From the NCBI GenBank assembly GCA_028821195.1, contig JAPPHB010000132.1, positions 99,508 to 163,507 on the forward strand: a stretch of 64,000 bases of DNA. Direction: 5' to 3'. The stretch comes from Gammaproteobacteria bacterium (GTDB taxonomy: Bacteria; Gemmatimonadota; Gemmatimonadetes; Longimicrobiales; Gaopeijiaceae). Made by a program: the position numbers and the translations under genes. Shown here piece after piece: positions 54,478 through 64,000 of this stretch; the stretch's first letter is position 1, and every line of letters starts with the position of its first letter. The notes under the pieces were generated by a model. That model did no database searches and was not told the origin of the DNA. It worked only from the letters and a program-made list of their open reading frames with translations.

Positions 54478-55868
54478 CCGATCTGCGCCGCCACCTGCCG
54501 AGCGTCGACCGCGCGCTGGCTTCCACCGCCTTCGCCGCGCTGCTCGCCGAGCATCCGCGCCAGCGGATCGTCCACCACCTTCGCTCGGCGCTGGACCACG
54601 CCAGGGAGGATCTCGCGCGCGGAACCGGCCACGCGCCGCCGGACATCGACGACCTCGCCGGCGAGGTCGAAAAGGCGCTGGTCCTTGACGGCATCCCCTC
54701 CCTCCGGCCGGTGATCAACGCCACCGGCGTGGTGCTCCACACCAACCTGGGCCGGGCGCCCATCGCGCCTGCCGCCCGCTCCGCCATGGCCCGCGCCGCG
54801 CGCGGGTACGGCAACCTGGAGTTCGACCTGGAGCGCGGGAGCCGCGGGTCGCGCTACGTGCACTGCGTACAACTCCTGCGGGAACTCACCGGGGCCGAAG
54901 CCGCGCTCGTGGTCAACAATGCCGCAGGCGCGCTGGTGCTGGGAATGAACACCCTGGCGGCGGGGAAGGAGGTCGCGGTTTCGCGGGGAGAACTGGTGGA
55001 GATCGGAGGCGGCTTCCGAATACCGGAAATCCTGGTCCGCAGCGGCGTCCGTCTGCGCGAGGTGGGCTCCACCAACCGCACCCGCATCGCCGACTACGAG
55101 GCAGCGCTCGACACGGGCGAGGTCGCGGCGCTGCTCAAGGTGCACCGCTCCAACTTCCGCATCGAGGGGTTCACCGAAGAAGCCCGCGTCGCCGAGCTGG
55201 CCGAGCTGGCCGATCGCCTGGGCGTCCACTTCTTCCACGACCTGGGCACCGGGCTGATGATGGACTCCGCCGCGCTCGGCCTTCCGGGAGAACCGCGGGT
55301 GGCCGACAGCCTGGCAAGCGGAGCTCATGTGGTCGGCTTCTCGGGGGACAAACTGCTGGGCGGGCCGCAGGCGGGGATTCTCGTGGGACGGAAAGAGCCG
55401 ATCGCGACGATGCGGCAGAACCCGCTCTGCCGCTCTCTGCGCGTCGACAAGGTGACGCTGGCGGGGCTGGAGGCGACCCTGCGTCTCTACAGGGATCCCG
55501 GCCGCGCGCTGAGGGAGATCCCGGCGCTGCGCATGATCGCCGCCTCTCCGCAAGCGCTGCTCGAGCGAGCCACTCGCCTTGCCGCCGCTCTGGAGGCCCG
55601 CGGCGTGCCAGCCCGCGTGAGTCGCGGAACTTCGCTCGTGGGGGGCGGAACCTGTCCAGGGGTCGCCCTCGACACGTTCGTCGTGGAGCCGGACACCCGT
55701 GCGCGATCCGTGTCCGCCGTCGCCCGGCGCCTGAGACGCGGTGATCCACCGGTGCTCGCGCCCGTGGAGGACGATCGCCTGAGCCTCGATCCCCGCACTG
55801 TCGAGCCCGAGGAGGAGGCCCTGCTCGTGGAGCGGGTTGTGCGCGCGTGCCTTCCGGACGAGGATTGA
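54474..55868 (+). CDS. selA: L-seryl-tRNA(Sec) selenium transferase
   Basis: 464 residues, full-length bacterial SelA. A PLP-dependent decameric enzyme that converts Ser-tRNA(Sec) to selenocysteinyl-tRNA using selenophosphate. Visible are INATGVVLHTNLGRAP, GSRGSRYVHCVQLLRELTG, HDLGTGLM and the PLP-lysine motif FSGDKLLGGPQAG (Lys293). selB, selC and selD are not in the window; they would be needed for selenoprotein synthesis. The gene is coupled to the preceding lipoprotein gene by an ATGA overlap. Confidence 0.96.
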   Translation: MTDLRRHLPSVDRALASTAFAALLAEHPRQRIVHHLRSALDHAREDLARGTGHAPPDIDDLAGEVEKALVLDGIPSLRPVINATGVVLHTNLGRAPIAPAARSAMARAARGYGNLEFDLERGSRGSRYVHCVQLLRELTGAEAALVVNNAAGALVLGMNTLAAGKEVAVSRGELVEIGGGFRIPEILVRSGVRLREVGSTNRTRIADYEAALDTGEVAALLKVHRSNFRIEGFTEEARVAELAELADRLGVHFFHDLGTGLMMDSAALGLPGEPRVADSLASGAHVVGFSGDKLLGGPQAGILVGRKEPIATMRQNPLCRSLRVDKVTLAGLEATLRLYRDPGRALREIPALRMIAASPQALLERATRLAAALEARGVPARVSRGTSLVGGGTCPGVALDTFVVEPDTRARSVSAVARRLRRGDPPVLAPVEDDRLSLDPRTVEPEEEALLVERVVRACLPDED

Positions 55869-55964
55869 GGCGCGACCTGTGCGGACCCGGGACGCGTCGG
55901 CGCACGAGCCGGACGAAGGGCCGGCGGGGCAGGGGAACACGGGCGCCTCAGCCGGGTTTTTCCC

Positions 55965-55978
55965 GTTGACCCGTCAAC
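55965..55978. promoter_or_regulatory. Inverted repeat upstream of the A-type Fe-S carrier gene
   Basis: GTTGAC-CC-GTCAAC is a perfect 14-base palindrome 30 bases before the ATG at 56009, in a 140-base gap. TTGACC inside it could serve as a -35, but no -10 appears at the right distance. It is a candidate operator; the cognate regulator is unknown. Confidence 0.3.
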
Positions 55979-56008
55979 TGACGGAGTCGCACCCTCAGGA
56001 GCAAGACC

Positions 56009-56338
56009 ATGCAGATTACCCTGACGCCTGAAGCTACCGAGAAGATCCGGCAGTTTCTGGAAGATCATGATTCCAGGTCCGCCGCCGGACTGCGTGTCGC
56101 CGTACTTCCCGGCGGTTGTTCGGGCTTCCAGTACGGCCTGAACATCGAAGAGGCGCCGGAGGAAGACGACGAAGTGCTGGAGCTCGACGACTTTCGGGTT
56201 TTCGTGGACCCCTTCAGCGCCCAGTACCTCGAGGGCGTGCAGATCGACTATGTGTCCGGCATGATGGGACAGGGCTTCAGCTTCACCAATCCCCAGGCCT
56301 CGGGCGGATGCGGCTGCGGAAGCTCCTTCACGGTCTGA
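56009..56338 (+). CDS. A-type iron-sulfur cluster carrier (HesB/IscA/ErpA family)
   Basis: 109 residues. The three conserved cysteines are in GGCSGFQYGL and the C-terminal GGCGCGSSF, which bind or deliver Fe-S clusters to apoproteins. ITLTPEATEKIRQFL is the typical start. AGGAG lies 7 bases before the ATG. IscA, ErpA and SufA cannot be separated from sequence alone; the isolated location away from isc/suf genes slightly favours an ErpA-like housekeeping carrier. Confidence 0.9.
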   Translation: MQITLTPEATEKIRQFLEDHDSRSAAGLRVAVLPGGCSGFQYGLNIEEAPEEDDEVLELDDFRVFVDPFSAQYLEGVQIDYVSGMMGQGFSFTNPQASGGCGCGSSFTV

Positions 56339-56396
56339 TCCCGTTCCCGGTCCGAGCGGACCGCCCCAGGACCCTCGCAGCGGATACATCACGCAG

Positions 56397-57053
56397 GTGA
56401 TCCGCCTACGGACCTTCACCGGTGCGGACGGCTTCCAGCAGAACGCCTGGCTGGCGATCTGCGACGCAACCCGCGAGACACTGGTCATCGATCCGGGCGC
56501 GGCGGCCCCCGACATGTGCCGCGCGATCGAAGCGGACCATCTGGACGTAAAGGCTGTCGTGCTGACCCACGCCCATCTGGACCATGTCGAGGGGGTGCCC
56601 GACATCCGTGTCGTCACGGACGCCCCGATCTTCCTCCACCCGGCCGATGGTTTCCTCTACCGGGCCGCGACCGAACAGGCGACTGCTTTCGGTGTGCACG
56701 CGCCGCGGCTGCCCGCCGTCGACGAAGCGCTCGCCCACGGGGACGAGCTCCGTTTCGGAAAGTGCGCATTCCGCGTGCGCCACGCCCCCGGTCACTCTCC
56801 CGGTCATGTCGTGCTGGTCAATGAGGGCGAGCGGATCGCCGTAGTGGCGGACGTCGTCTTCGCGGGTTCGATCGGACGCACCGACCTGCCGGGTGGAGAC
56901 ATGCAGCAGTTGCTGCACTCGATCCGCGAACAGGTGCTGACGCTCCCCGACGACACCCGTCTGTTCACCGGGCACGGCCCGGAGACCACGGTGGGATGGG
57001 AGCGCCGCACCAACCCCTTTCTGATGCCCTTCCAGGGAGGCGAGTTCGTGTGA
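56397..57053 (+). CDS. Metallo-beta-lactamase-fold hydrolase (glyoxalase II-like)
   Basis: 218 residues with a GTG start. The binuclear zinc motif HAHLDH (His58, His60, Asp62, His63), the later His in APGHSPGHVV, the metal-bridging Asp in VVADVVFAGSIGRTD and the final GHGPETTVGWERRTNPF are the glyoxalase II-like signature. It probably hydrolyses a thioester or related small molecule; the true substrate is unknown. It overlaps purN by four bases, giving an odd pairing with purine synthesis. Confidence 0.9.
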   Translation: MIRLRTFTGADGFQQNAWLAICDATRETLVIDPGAAAPDMCRAIEADHLDVKAVVLTHAHLDHVEGVPDIRVVTDAPIFLHPADGFLYRAATEQATAFGVHAPRLPAVDEALAHGDELRFGKCAFRVRHAPGHSPGHVVLVNEGERIAVVADVVFAGSIGRTDLPGGDMQQLLHSIREQVLTLPDDTRLFTGHGPETTVGWERRTNPFLMPFQGGEFV

Positions 57054-57784
57054 GCCTGCCCGTGGCGGTGTTCGCGTCCGGTTCAGGCTCGAACCTGCAG
57101 GCAATCCTCGACTATCACGCCGGCCTCGACGCACCCCCCTGGCGTGTTGAACTGGTGGTCAGCGACCAGGAAGACGCCAAGGTGCTCCAGCGCGGTCGCC
57201 ATGCCGCGATTCGGGCTCGCTTTCTCCCGGCCGCGGGGCGATCGTCCGGCGATGTCGCGGGCGAAACGCTCGACCTCCTCCGCTCCAGCGAAATCGGGTT
57301 CGTCGCGCTGGCGGGCTATCTCCGGCTGATTCCCGCGCCTGTCGTCGCGGCGTTCCGCGAGCGGATGGTCAACATCCATCCCGCGCTTCTCCCGGCGTTC
57401 GGAGGGAAGGGAATGTACGGGATGCGCGTGCACGAGGCAGTTCTGGCTGCCGGTGCGACGGTAACCGGGCCCACAGTGCACTTCGTGGACGAGGAGTACG
57501 ATCGAGGCCCGATCATCGCCCAGTGGCCGGTCCCGGTGCGGGCGGGCGATGACCCGCACACGCTCGCCACCCGCGTGCTTCGCGTCGAGCATCTCCTCTA
57601 TCCGCGGGTGGTGGACCAGTTCGGCCGAGCTCTGGCCCGAGGGTGCCGGCCGGCGCCGTTTTCGCCGCCTGGCACTGCCTTCCTGGCGCATTCACGAGCC
57701 ACAGTCGACCTTGAGCGCGCGATTTCCGCCGGCTTCGCAGCGCGGACCGGCGCCGCCGCGCACGGCAACGGGGAGCGAACATGA
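57050..57784 (+). CDS. purN: Phosphoribosylglycinamide formyltransferase
   Basis: 244 residues from the GTG at 57050, longer than the usual 190-215. ASGSGSNLQAI opens the GAR-binding P-loop; the formyl-transfer site has NIHPALLPAF with the catalytic Asn-His and the distal Asp in HFVDEEYDRGPI. It transfers formyl from 10-formyl-THF to GAR in purine biosynthesis. A C-terminal extension of about 40 residues is nonconserved. Overlaps the preceding hydrolase and purH by four bases each. Confidence 0.95.
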   Translation: MSLPVAVFASGSGSNLQAILDYHAGLDAPPWRVELVVSDQEDAKVLQRGRHAAIRARFLPAAGRSSGDVAGETLDLLRSSEIGFVALAGYLRLIPAPVVAAFRERMVNIHPALLPAFGGKGMYGMRVHEAVLAAGATVTGPTVHFVDEEYDRGPIIAQWPVPVRAGDDPHTLATRVLRVEHLLYPRVVDQFGRALARGCRPAPFSPPGTAFLAHSRATVDLERAISAGFAARTGAAAHGNGERT

Positions 57785-59502
57785 CTCGAAGACGCGCGCT
57801 GCTGAGCGTCTCGGACAAGAGCGGGATCGAAGAGTTCGCCCGCGGTCTCGTCCGCCGCGGATGGGAGATCGTCTCGACCGGGGGCACGGCGCGCGCACTC
57901 GCCGGTGCGGGGCTCCCCGTCGTGCAGGTGGCGGAGGTCACCTCACACCCGGAAATGATGGACGGGCGGGTCAAGACCCTGCACCCGGCCGTCCATGCCG
58001 GTATCCTGGCCCGGGGCGGGAACCGGGACGACGCGGCCGCGCTCGCCGGGCAGGGCTACGCGCCCGTGGGCCTGGTGGCGGTCAATCTGTACCCTTTCGG
58101 GGAGACTGTGGCGAAGGGCGGCGTTTCGGTGGGTGATGCGATGGAGCAGGTGGACATCGGCGGACCCACCATGATCCGGGCGGCGGCGAAGAACCACGCC
58201 GATGTCTGGGCCGTGGTGGATCCCGCGGACTACCCGCGCGTGCTCGCAGCTCTGGACCGGGGAGCAGACGGCCGGGCGCTTCGCCGGGAGCTGGCGGTGA
58301 AGGTGTTCGCGCACACGAGCGCGTACGACGGCGCCGTCGCGGTATGGCTGGACCAGGCGGCCGGGCGGGAGAACGGAACCCGTACCGATGCAGGGGATCC
58401 GGTCGCCGACGGAAGCGGAGGCGGCATGTTCCCGGCCCACCTCGCGCTGTCCGCCGAACTGGAAGGCACGCTGCGCTATGGCGAGAACCCGGACCAGGAG
58501 GCCGCGTTCTATCGCTGGCGCGGACAGGGGCGCATCGGCCTGGCCGGCCTCGAGCAGCTCCACGGCAAGGCGCTCTCCTACAACAACTATCTCGACCTGG
58601 ACGGCGCCCTCCATTGCCTCGCTCCGTTCGCTTTCTCGGCGCGCCCCGCGGTGTGCATCGTCAAGCACACCACACCCGCGGGGATGGCACTCGCGGAGAC
58701 GCTGGAAGAAGCCTACCTGCGGGCTCTCCGAACCGACCCGGTGAGCGCCTTCGGGTCCGTGATCGCGGTCAACCGGCGCATCGACGCCGCCACCGCCACA
58801 CACATGTCGGAACTCTTTATCGAGTGCCTGGTCGCGCCCGCCTTCGACGACGAGGCCATGGAGATCCTGGCGCGCAAGTCCGGCCTGCGCCTGCTGGCCA
58901 TGTCCGGTGACCCGGTCGCGCCCGCCCACCTCCCGCTCGACCCTGACCGCGTCGACTGGTGGCGGGAAGCCGCGTCCGAACATCGCGCTTCGGCCACGTT
59001 CCTCGCGGCGCACGGCCGCCTCCCCGAACCGCGCACGCTGCGCACCGTCTCCGGCGGCCTGCTCGCGCAGTCGGTTCCATCGCCGCCTTTCTACGGGCTT
59101 GAGAGCGCGGAGTGGAGGGTCGTGACCCGCCGTACACCCTCAGCGCGCGAACTCGACGACCTGGACTTCGCCTGGTCGGCGGTCGCGGGGGTGAAGTCGA
59201 ACGCCATCCTGCTCGCGCGCGACGGCGCCACCCTGGGCATCGGCATGGGACAGGTGAGCCGGGTGGATGCCTCCGAGCTCGCGGTCAGAAAGGCGGCCGC
59301 CGCCGGGCTCGACCTTTCCGGGTGCGCCCTCGCCTCCGATGCCTTCTTCCCCTTCCGGGACGGTGTCGACGCAGCAGCGGCGGCCGGTGTTCGCGCCATC
59401 GTGCAACCAGGCGGTTCGATCCGCGACGAAGAAGTCATCGCCGCAGCGGACGAGCACGAGGTTGCGATGGTCTTCACGGGAAGGCGGCTGTTCCGGCACT
59501 GA
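57781..59502 (+). CDS. purH: Bifunctional AICAR formyltransferase / IMP cyclohydrolase
   Basis: 573 residues, slightly longer than usual. The N-terminal IMP cyclohydrolase (MGS-like) domain has LLSVSDKSGIEEFARGLV, STGGTA and GRVKTLHPAVHAGIL; the AICAR transformylase domain has the catalytic Lys-His (IVKHTTPAGMAL), NAILLARDG and the terminal QPGGSIRDEEVIAAADEH and FTGRRLFRH. It performs the last two steps to IMP. Its end faces the convergent TonB-receptor gene. Confidence 0.97.
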   Translation: MTRRRALLSVSDKSGIEEFARGLVRRGWEIVSTGGTARALAGAGLPVVQVAEVTSHPEMMDGRVKTLHPAVHAGILARGGNRDDAAALAGQGYAPVGLVAVNLYPFGETVAKGGVSVGDAMEQVDIGGPTMIRAAAKNHADVWAVVDPADYPRVLAALDRGADGRALRRELAVKVFAHTSAYDGAVAVWLDQAAGRENGTRTDAGDPVADGSGGGMFPAHLALSAELEGTLRYGENPDQEAAFYRWRGQGRIGLAGLEQLHGKALSYNNYLDLDGALHCLAPFAFSARPAVCIVKHTTPAGMALAETLEEAYLRALRTDPVSAFGSVIAVNRRIDAATATHMSELFIECLVAPAFDDEAMEILARKSGLRLLAMSGDPVAPAHLPLDPDRVDWWREAASEHRASATFLAAHGRLPEPRTLRTVSGGLLAQSVPSPPFYGLESAEWRVVTRRTPSARELDDLDFAWSAVAGVKSNAILLARDGATLGIGMGQVSRVDASELAVRKAAAAGLDLSGCALASDAFFPFRDGVDAAAAAGVRAIVQPGGSIRDEEVIAAADEHEVAMVFTGRRLFRH

Positions 59503-59507
59503 CGGGA

Positions 59508-59522
59508 GGCGGTTTTCCCGCC
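59508..59522. terminator. Weak hairpin between convergent purH and TonB-receptor genes
   Basis: GGCGG (59508-59512) and CCGCC (59518-59522) with loop TTTTC lie 5 bases after purH in the 88-base convergent gap. Neither side has a T-run, so it is at most a weak or Rho-assisted terminator. Confidence 0.25.
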
Positions 59523-59590
59523 GGCCGACCTCGAACGGCCATCGGAGCCGCTGCGACGGCACCGGCCGGCAGGCCCCGGCGTCCCGCGGG

Positions 59591-62152
<2,562 letters not shown>

Positions 62153-62305
62153 GATGTCCTCCAACCCGAGGTGCGTGAACGCGCGCGGATGTGGCGTTGC
62201 CGGTAGCATCATGGAAATGAGCCCGAGTCGCGGCAAGGCTTCGCGCCGCACCGGGGTTTCGTGCCGCATCGGCCGGTCAACCCCGAACGGTGAGCTGGCC
62301 GCCGC

Positions 62306-62605
62306 CTACGCGGCTCTTGAGCCGGGCGGCGAGCCGCGGCGGTCTCGAATGGTGCCGGTCTCGCGATGCTGGGCGACCAGACGTGTCAGCTGAGCACGCG
62401 AAAGCCCGGTCACTCTGGTCAGGAACGTCTTCAGCAAGCTCTTGTCGCGCTTCCTGAGATCGTGGTATTCGAATTTGTCCAGTGTCCTACGGATGAAATC
62501 GTATATGGCTTCACGGCTTTCAGTCCTCAACCTCGGGGCGTCGGGGACGTTGAGGAAGCGCCGAACCTGGTCGAGAGTGCGAAGACGCGTAATGTGGCGC
62601 ATCAC
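62306..62605 (-). pseudogene. Integrase-type transposase, N-terminal remnant
   Basis: 99 residues, GTG start at 62605 (or ATG at 62602), with AGGAGGAG just upstream. The sequence ([46 protein letters not shown]) is the helical/HTH N-terminus of DDE integrase-type transposases in which about 250 further residues with the catalytic triad normally follow. Here it stops after RDRRGSPPGSRAA, so it is a truncated remnant or a solo DNA-binding ORF. Neither terminal inverted repeats nor a catalytic domain is seen nearby. Confidence 0.6.
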
Positions 62606-63057
62606 AGTTCACTCCTCCTGTCTCAAAGATTGCCGGCGAACCGTATTTCAGGCTCACTATTCTCAATTGTTGGGCCCATTGTTATCATCTGCTGGCCGGG
62701 CCAGCTCCGAGAATGTCATCTTCTCAGCCTGGGTTTGCATCCCAAGTCTCGGACTCATATTCCGGACCCGAACCATCGACGTGCGGCAGAAAGTGACCGT
62801 ACAGTCGGCTCAGTGCCTCGGGAACGGACCCCTGCACGCTGCTCCTGCGAACGCCGTGCCGGATCCTGCATCTGCCGCGCCGCCCGCAACTCCGGACCCT
62901 TCTGCCATACACCGTGCGGTACCTCCGGTGCCCGGGCCTTCGGCGGACACCGGAATCGGCCTGCGGACGCTCCGTTCCGGCTTGACCGGGTGGGGACGCA
63001 TGGGTAGCTTTCTGCCACCCGAACTCCTGCGAAACCCCTCCACATGCGGGCGACTCG
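62606..63057. other. 452-base gap before nuoA without recognisable gene
   Basis: No open frame here has protein-like composition. The first 100 bases include an AT-rich island (about 62645-62690, with CTATTCTCAATTG and TTGTTATCATC) that contrasts with the GC-rich rest and may hold promoters, for example for the remnant ORF on the reverse strand (TTGAGA with a poor -10). The remainder may be decayed sequence of the mobile element or the complex I operon leader. Confidence 0.4.
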
Positions 63058-63414
63058 ATGTCGGACGCCTACCTGCCGATCCTGCTCATCTTCGGGGTCT
63101 CCGCCCTCAACGCAGTGTTCATGGTGGCGTTGTCTCACATCCTCAATCCTCGCCGGCCAACTCCCCAAAAGGCAATGCCTTACGAGTCCGGCATGATCCC
63201 GCTGGGCGACACCCGGGCCCGCTTTTCCGTGAAGTTCTACCTCGTCGCCATCAGCTTCATCGTCTTCGACCTGGAAGCGGTCTTCCTCATCCCCTGGGCG
63301 GTCGAGATGCGCGCGCTGGGGTGGAGCGGATTCGTGGCTGCTTCCATCTTCGTGGCGGTGCTCACCGCGGGATTGGTGTACGAATGGAAGAAAGGAGGCC
63401 TCGATTGGGACTGA
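63058..63414 (+). CDS. nuoA: NADH-quinone oxidoreductase subunit A
   Basis: 118 residues with three transmembrane helices (about 5-28, 60-82, 87-110). The conserved matrix/cytoplasmic loop [20 protein letters not shown] and [20 protein letters not shown] are the NuoA signature. It is a membrane subunit near the quinone site of proton-pumping complex I. nuoB begins inside its last codons, indicating coupling in the nuo operon. Confidence 0.96.
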   Translation: MSDAYLPILLIFGVSALNAVFMVALSHILNPRRPTPQKAMPYESGMIPLGDTRARFSVKFYLVAISFIVFDLEAVFLIPWAVEMRALGWSGFVAASIFVAVLTAGLVYEWKKGGLDWD

Positions 63415-64000
63415 GCGAAAAGCCTGCTGAGAGCCTTCCCGTGGCCTCCTCGCCGCCGGGCGGGGTATTGGGCGCGGGAACCCCGACGTTTCTGACCACG
63501 CGCCTCGATTTCGTCGTCAACTGGGCCCGTCGCAACTCGCTCTGGCCCATGCCCTTCGGCACCGCCTGCTGCGCCATCGAGATGATGGCCGCGGCCGCAA
63601 GCAACTTCGACCTGGCGCGCTTCGGGATGGAGCGCATGTCGTTCAGCCCCCGCCAGGCCGACGTCCTGATCTGCGCGGGGAGAGTGCCCTACAAGCTCGC
63701 GCCCGTCCTGCGCCGCATCTGGGACCAGATGCCTCAGCCGAAGTGGGCCGTCTCCATGGGTGCCTGCGCTTCTTCCGGGGGCGTGTTCGACGTGTACTCG
63801 ATGGTGCAGGGGATCGATACCATCATTCCCGTGGACGTCTACGTGCCGGGTTGTCCGCCAAGACCGGAAGGGCTCATCTACGGGCTCATGATGATTCAGG
63901 AGAAAATCCGGCAGGAGCGCCTGAGTGAGCACGGCGCACTGCGCGCCGAGGACCCGGCTGCGGTGGCCCGAGCGCGCGCCGACGCCGACGAGGTGCTGGC
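63405..64000 (+). CDS. nuoB: NADH-quinone oxidoreductase subunit B, 3' end cut by the window edge
   Basis: Open from the TTG at 63405 to the window end (198 codons visible). This start is supported by AGGAGG at 63393-63398, 6 bases upstream; it overlaps nuoA by 10 bases. NuoB carries the terminal N2 [4Fe-4S] cluster: the tandem Cys of [15 protein letters not shown] (here [10 protein letters not shown] is replaced by GTACC-equivalent [10 protein letters not shown] reading TACCAIEMM with GT preceding), Cys in [10 protein letters not shown] and Cys in VPGCPPRPE are present. The first about 30 residues are a nonconserved leader. Rest of the gene lies outside. Confidence 0.95.
   Translation, partial: MGLSEKPAESLPVASSPPGGVLGAGTPTFLTTRLDFVVNWARRNSLWPMPFGTACCAIEMMAAAASNFDLARFGMERMSFSPRQADVLICAGRVPYKLAPVLRRIWDQMPQPKWAVSMGACASSGGVFDVYSMVQGIDTIIPVDVYVPGCPPRPEGLIYGLMMIQEKIRQERLSEHGALRAEDPAAVARARADADEVL

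Noticed and set aside
62153..62305. Cobalamin or other riboswitch upstream of the TonB receptor
   Set aside because: No B12-box or other known conserved core was seen in this stretch on the reverse strand.
62366..63007. Forward ORF of 213 codons antisense to the transposase remnant
   Set aside because: Amino acid composition is not protein-like, no motif is present and no ribosome-binding site precedes it.

Overview
The window is a dense, high-GC chromosomal stretch from a Gram-negative bacterium: it carries a TonB-dependent receptor, several lipoproteins, and a complete MreBCD/PBP2/RodA set. Gene content (nusA-infB-rbfA-truB-ribF-rpsO-pnp-M16 order, short archaeal/eukaryote-type ProRS, DUF4159/DUF4175 cluster, DUF503 between infB and rbfA) is most reminiscent of Gemmatimonadota. 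That placement is inference from gene content; no 16S or phylogenetic evidence is present. Almost everything reads as core genome. I found no prophage, CRISPR array, tRNA or rRNA, and only one small transposase remnant.

Layout. 1-3.7 kb: the end of gatB, a reverse-strand DUF948-like protein, murA (fosfomycin-insensitive type, Asp in place of the catalytic-loop Cys) and a UbiK/BMFP-like coiled coil. 3.8-15.2 kb: a translation/RNA block (nusA, infB, DUF503, rbfA, truB, ribF, pterin carbinolamine dehydratase, rpsO, pnp, M16 protease), without the rimP gene that usually precedes nusA. 15.2-22.2 kb: alanine dehydrogenase, then the elongasome mreB-mreC-mreD-mrdA-rodA. 22.2-30.8 kb: accD, folC, hisS with a likely leaderless promoter, a lipoprotein, a small membrane protein, proS, lysA and guaA. 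30.8-37.0 kb: a reverse OPT transporter plus lipoprotein, then clpB preceded by two near-identical palindromes 42 bp apart, a lipoprotein and a reverse methylmalonyl-CoA epimerase. 37.1-48.1 kb: trxA, rsmI, a translationally coupled envelope cluster (DUF4159, DUF4175, TPR protein, and a secreted protein of a family usually mislabelled asparagine synthetase B), then a helicase with a RadC/JAB domain fused to a DinG-type helicase. 48.2-59.5 kb: small membrane protein, FAH-family enzyme, a TonB-like membrane protein, valS, an Ig-like lipoprotein, selA, an A-type Fe-S carrier, a metallo-beta-lactamase-fold hydrolase, purN and purH. 59.6-64 kb: a reverse TonB-dependent receptor, a transposase remnant, and the start of the complex I operon (nuoA, nuoB).

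Many adjacent genes overlap by exactly four bases (ATGA or GTGA), which implies long co-transcribed, translationally coupled runs. Often these join genes of unrelated pathways, for example valS, a lipoprotein gene and selA. The most interesting points are the twin clpB palindromes, the four-gene envelope cluster containing two proteins that look like distant glutamine-amidotransferase folds, and the JAB-DinG fusion that lacks the first Fe-S cysteine. The rest looks like ordinary housekeeping.
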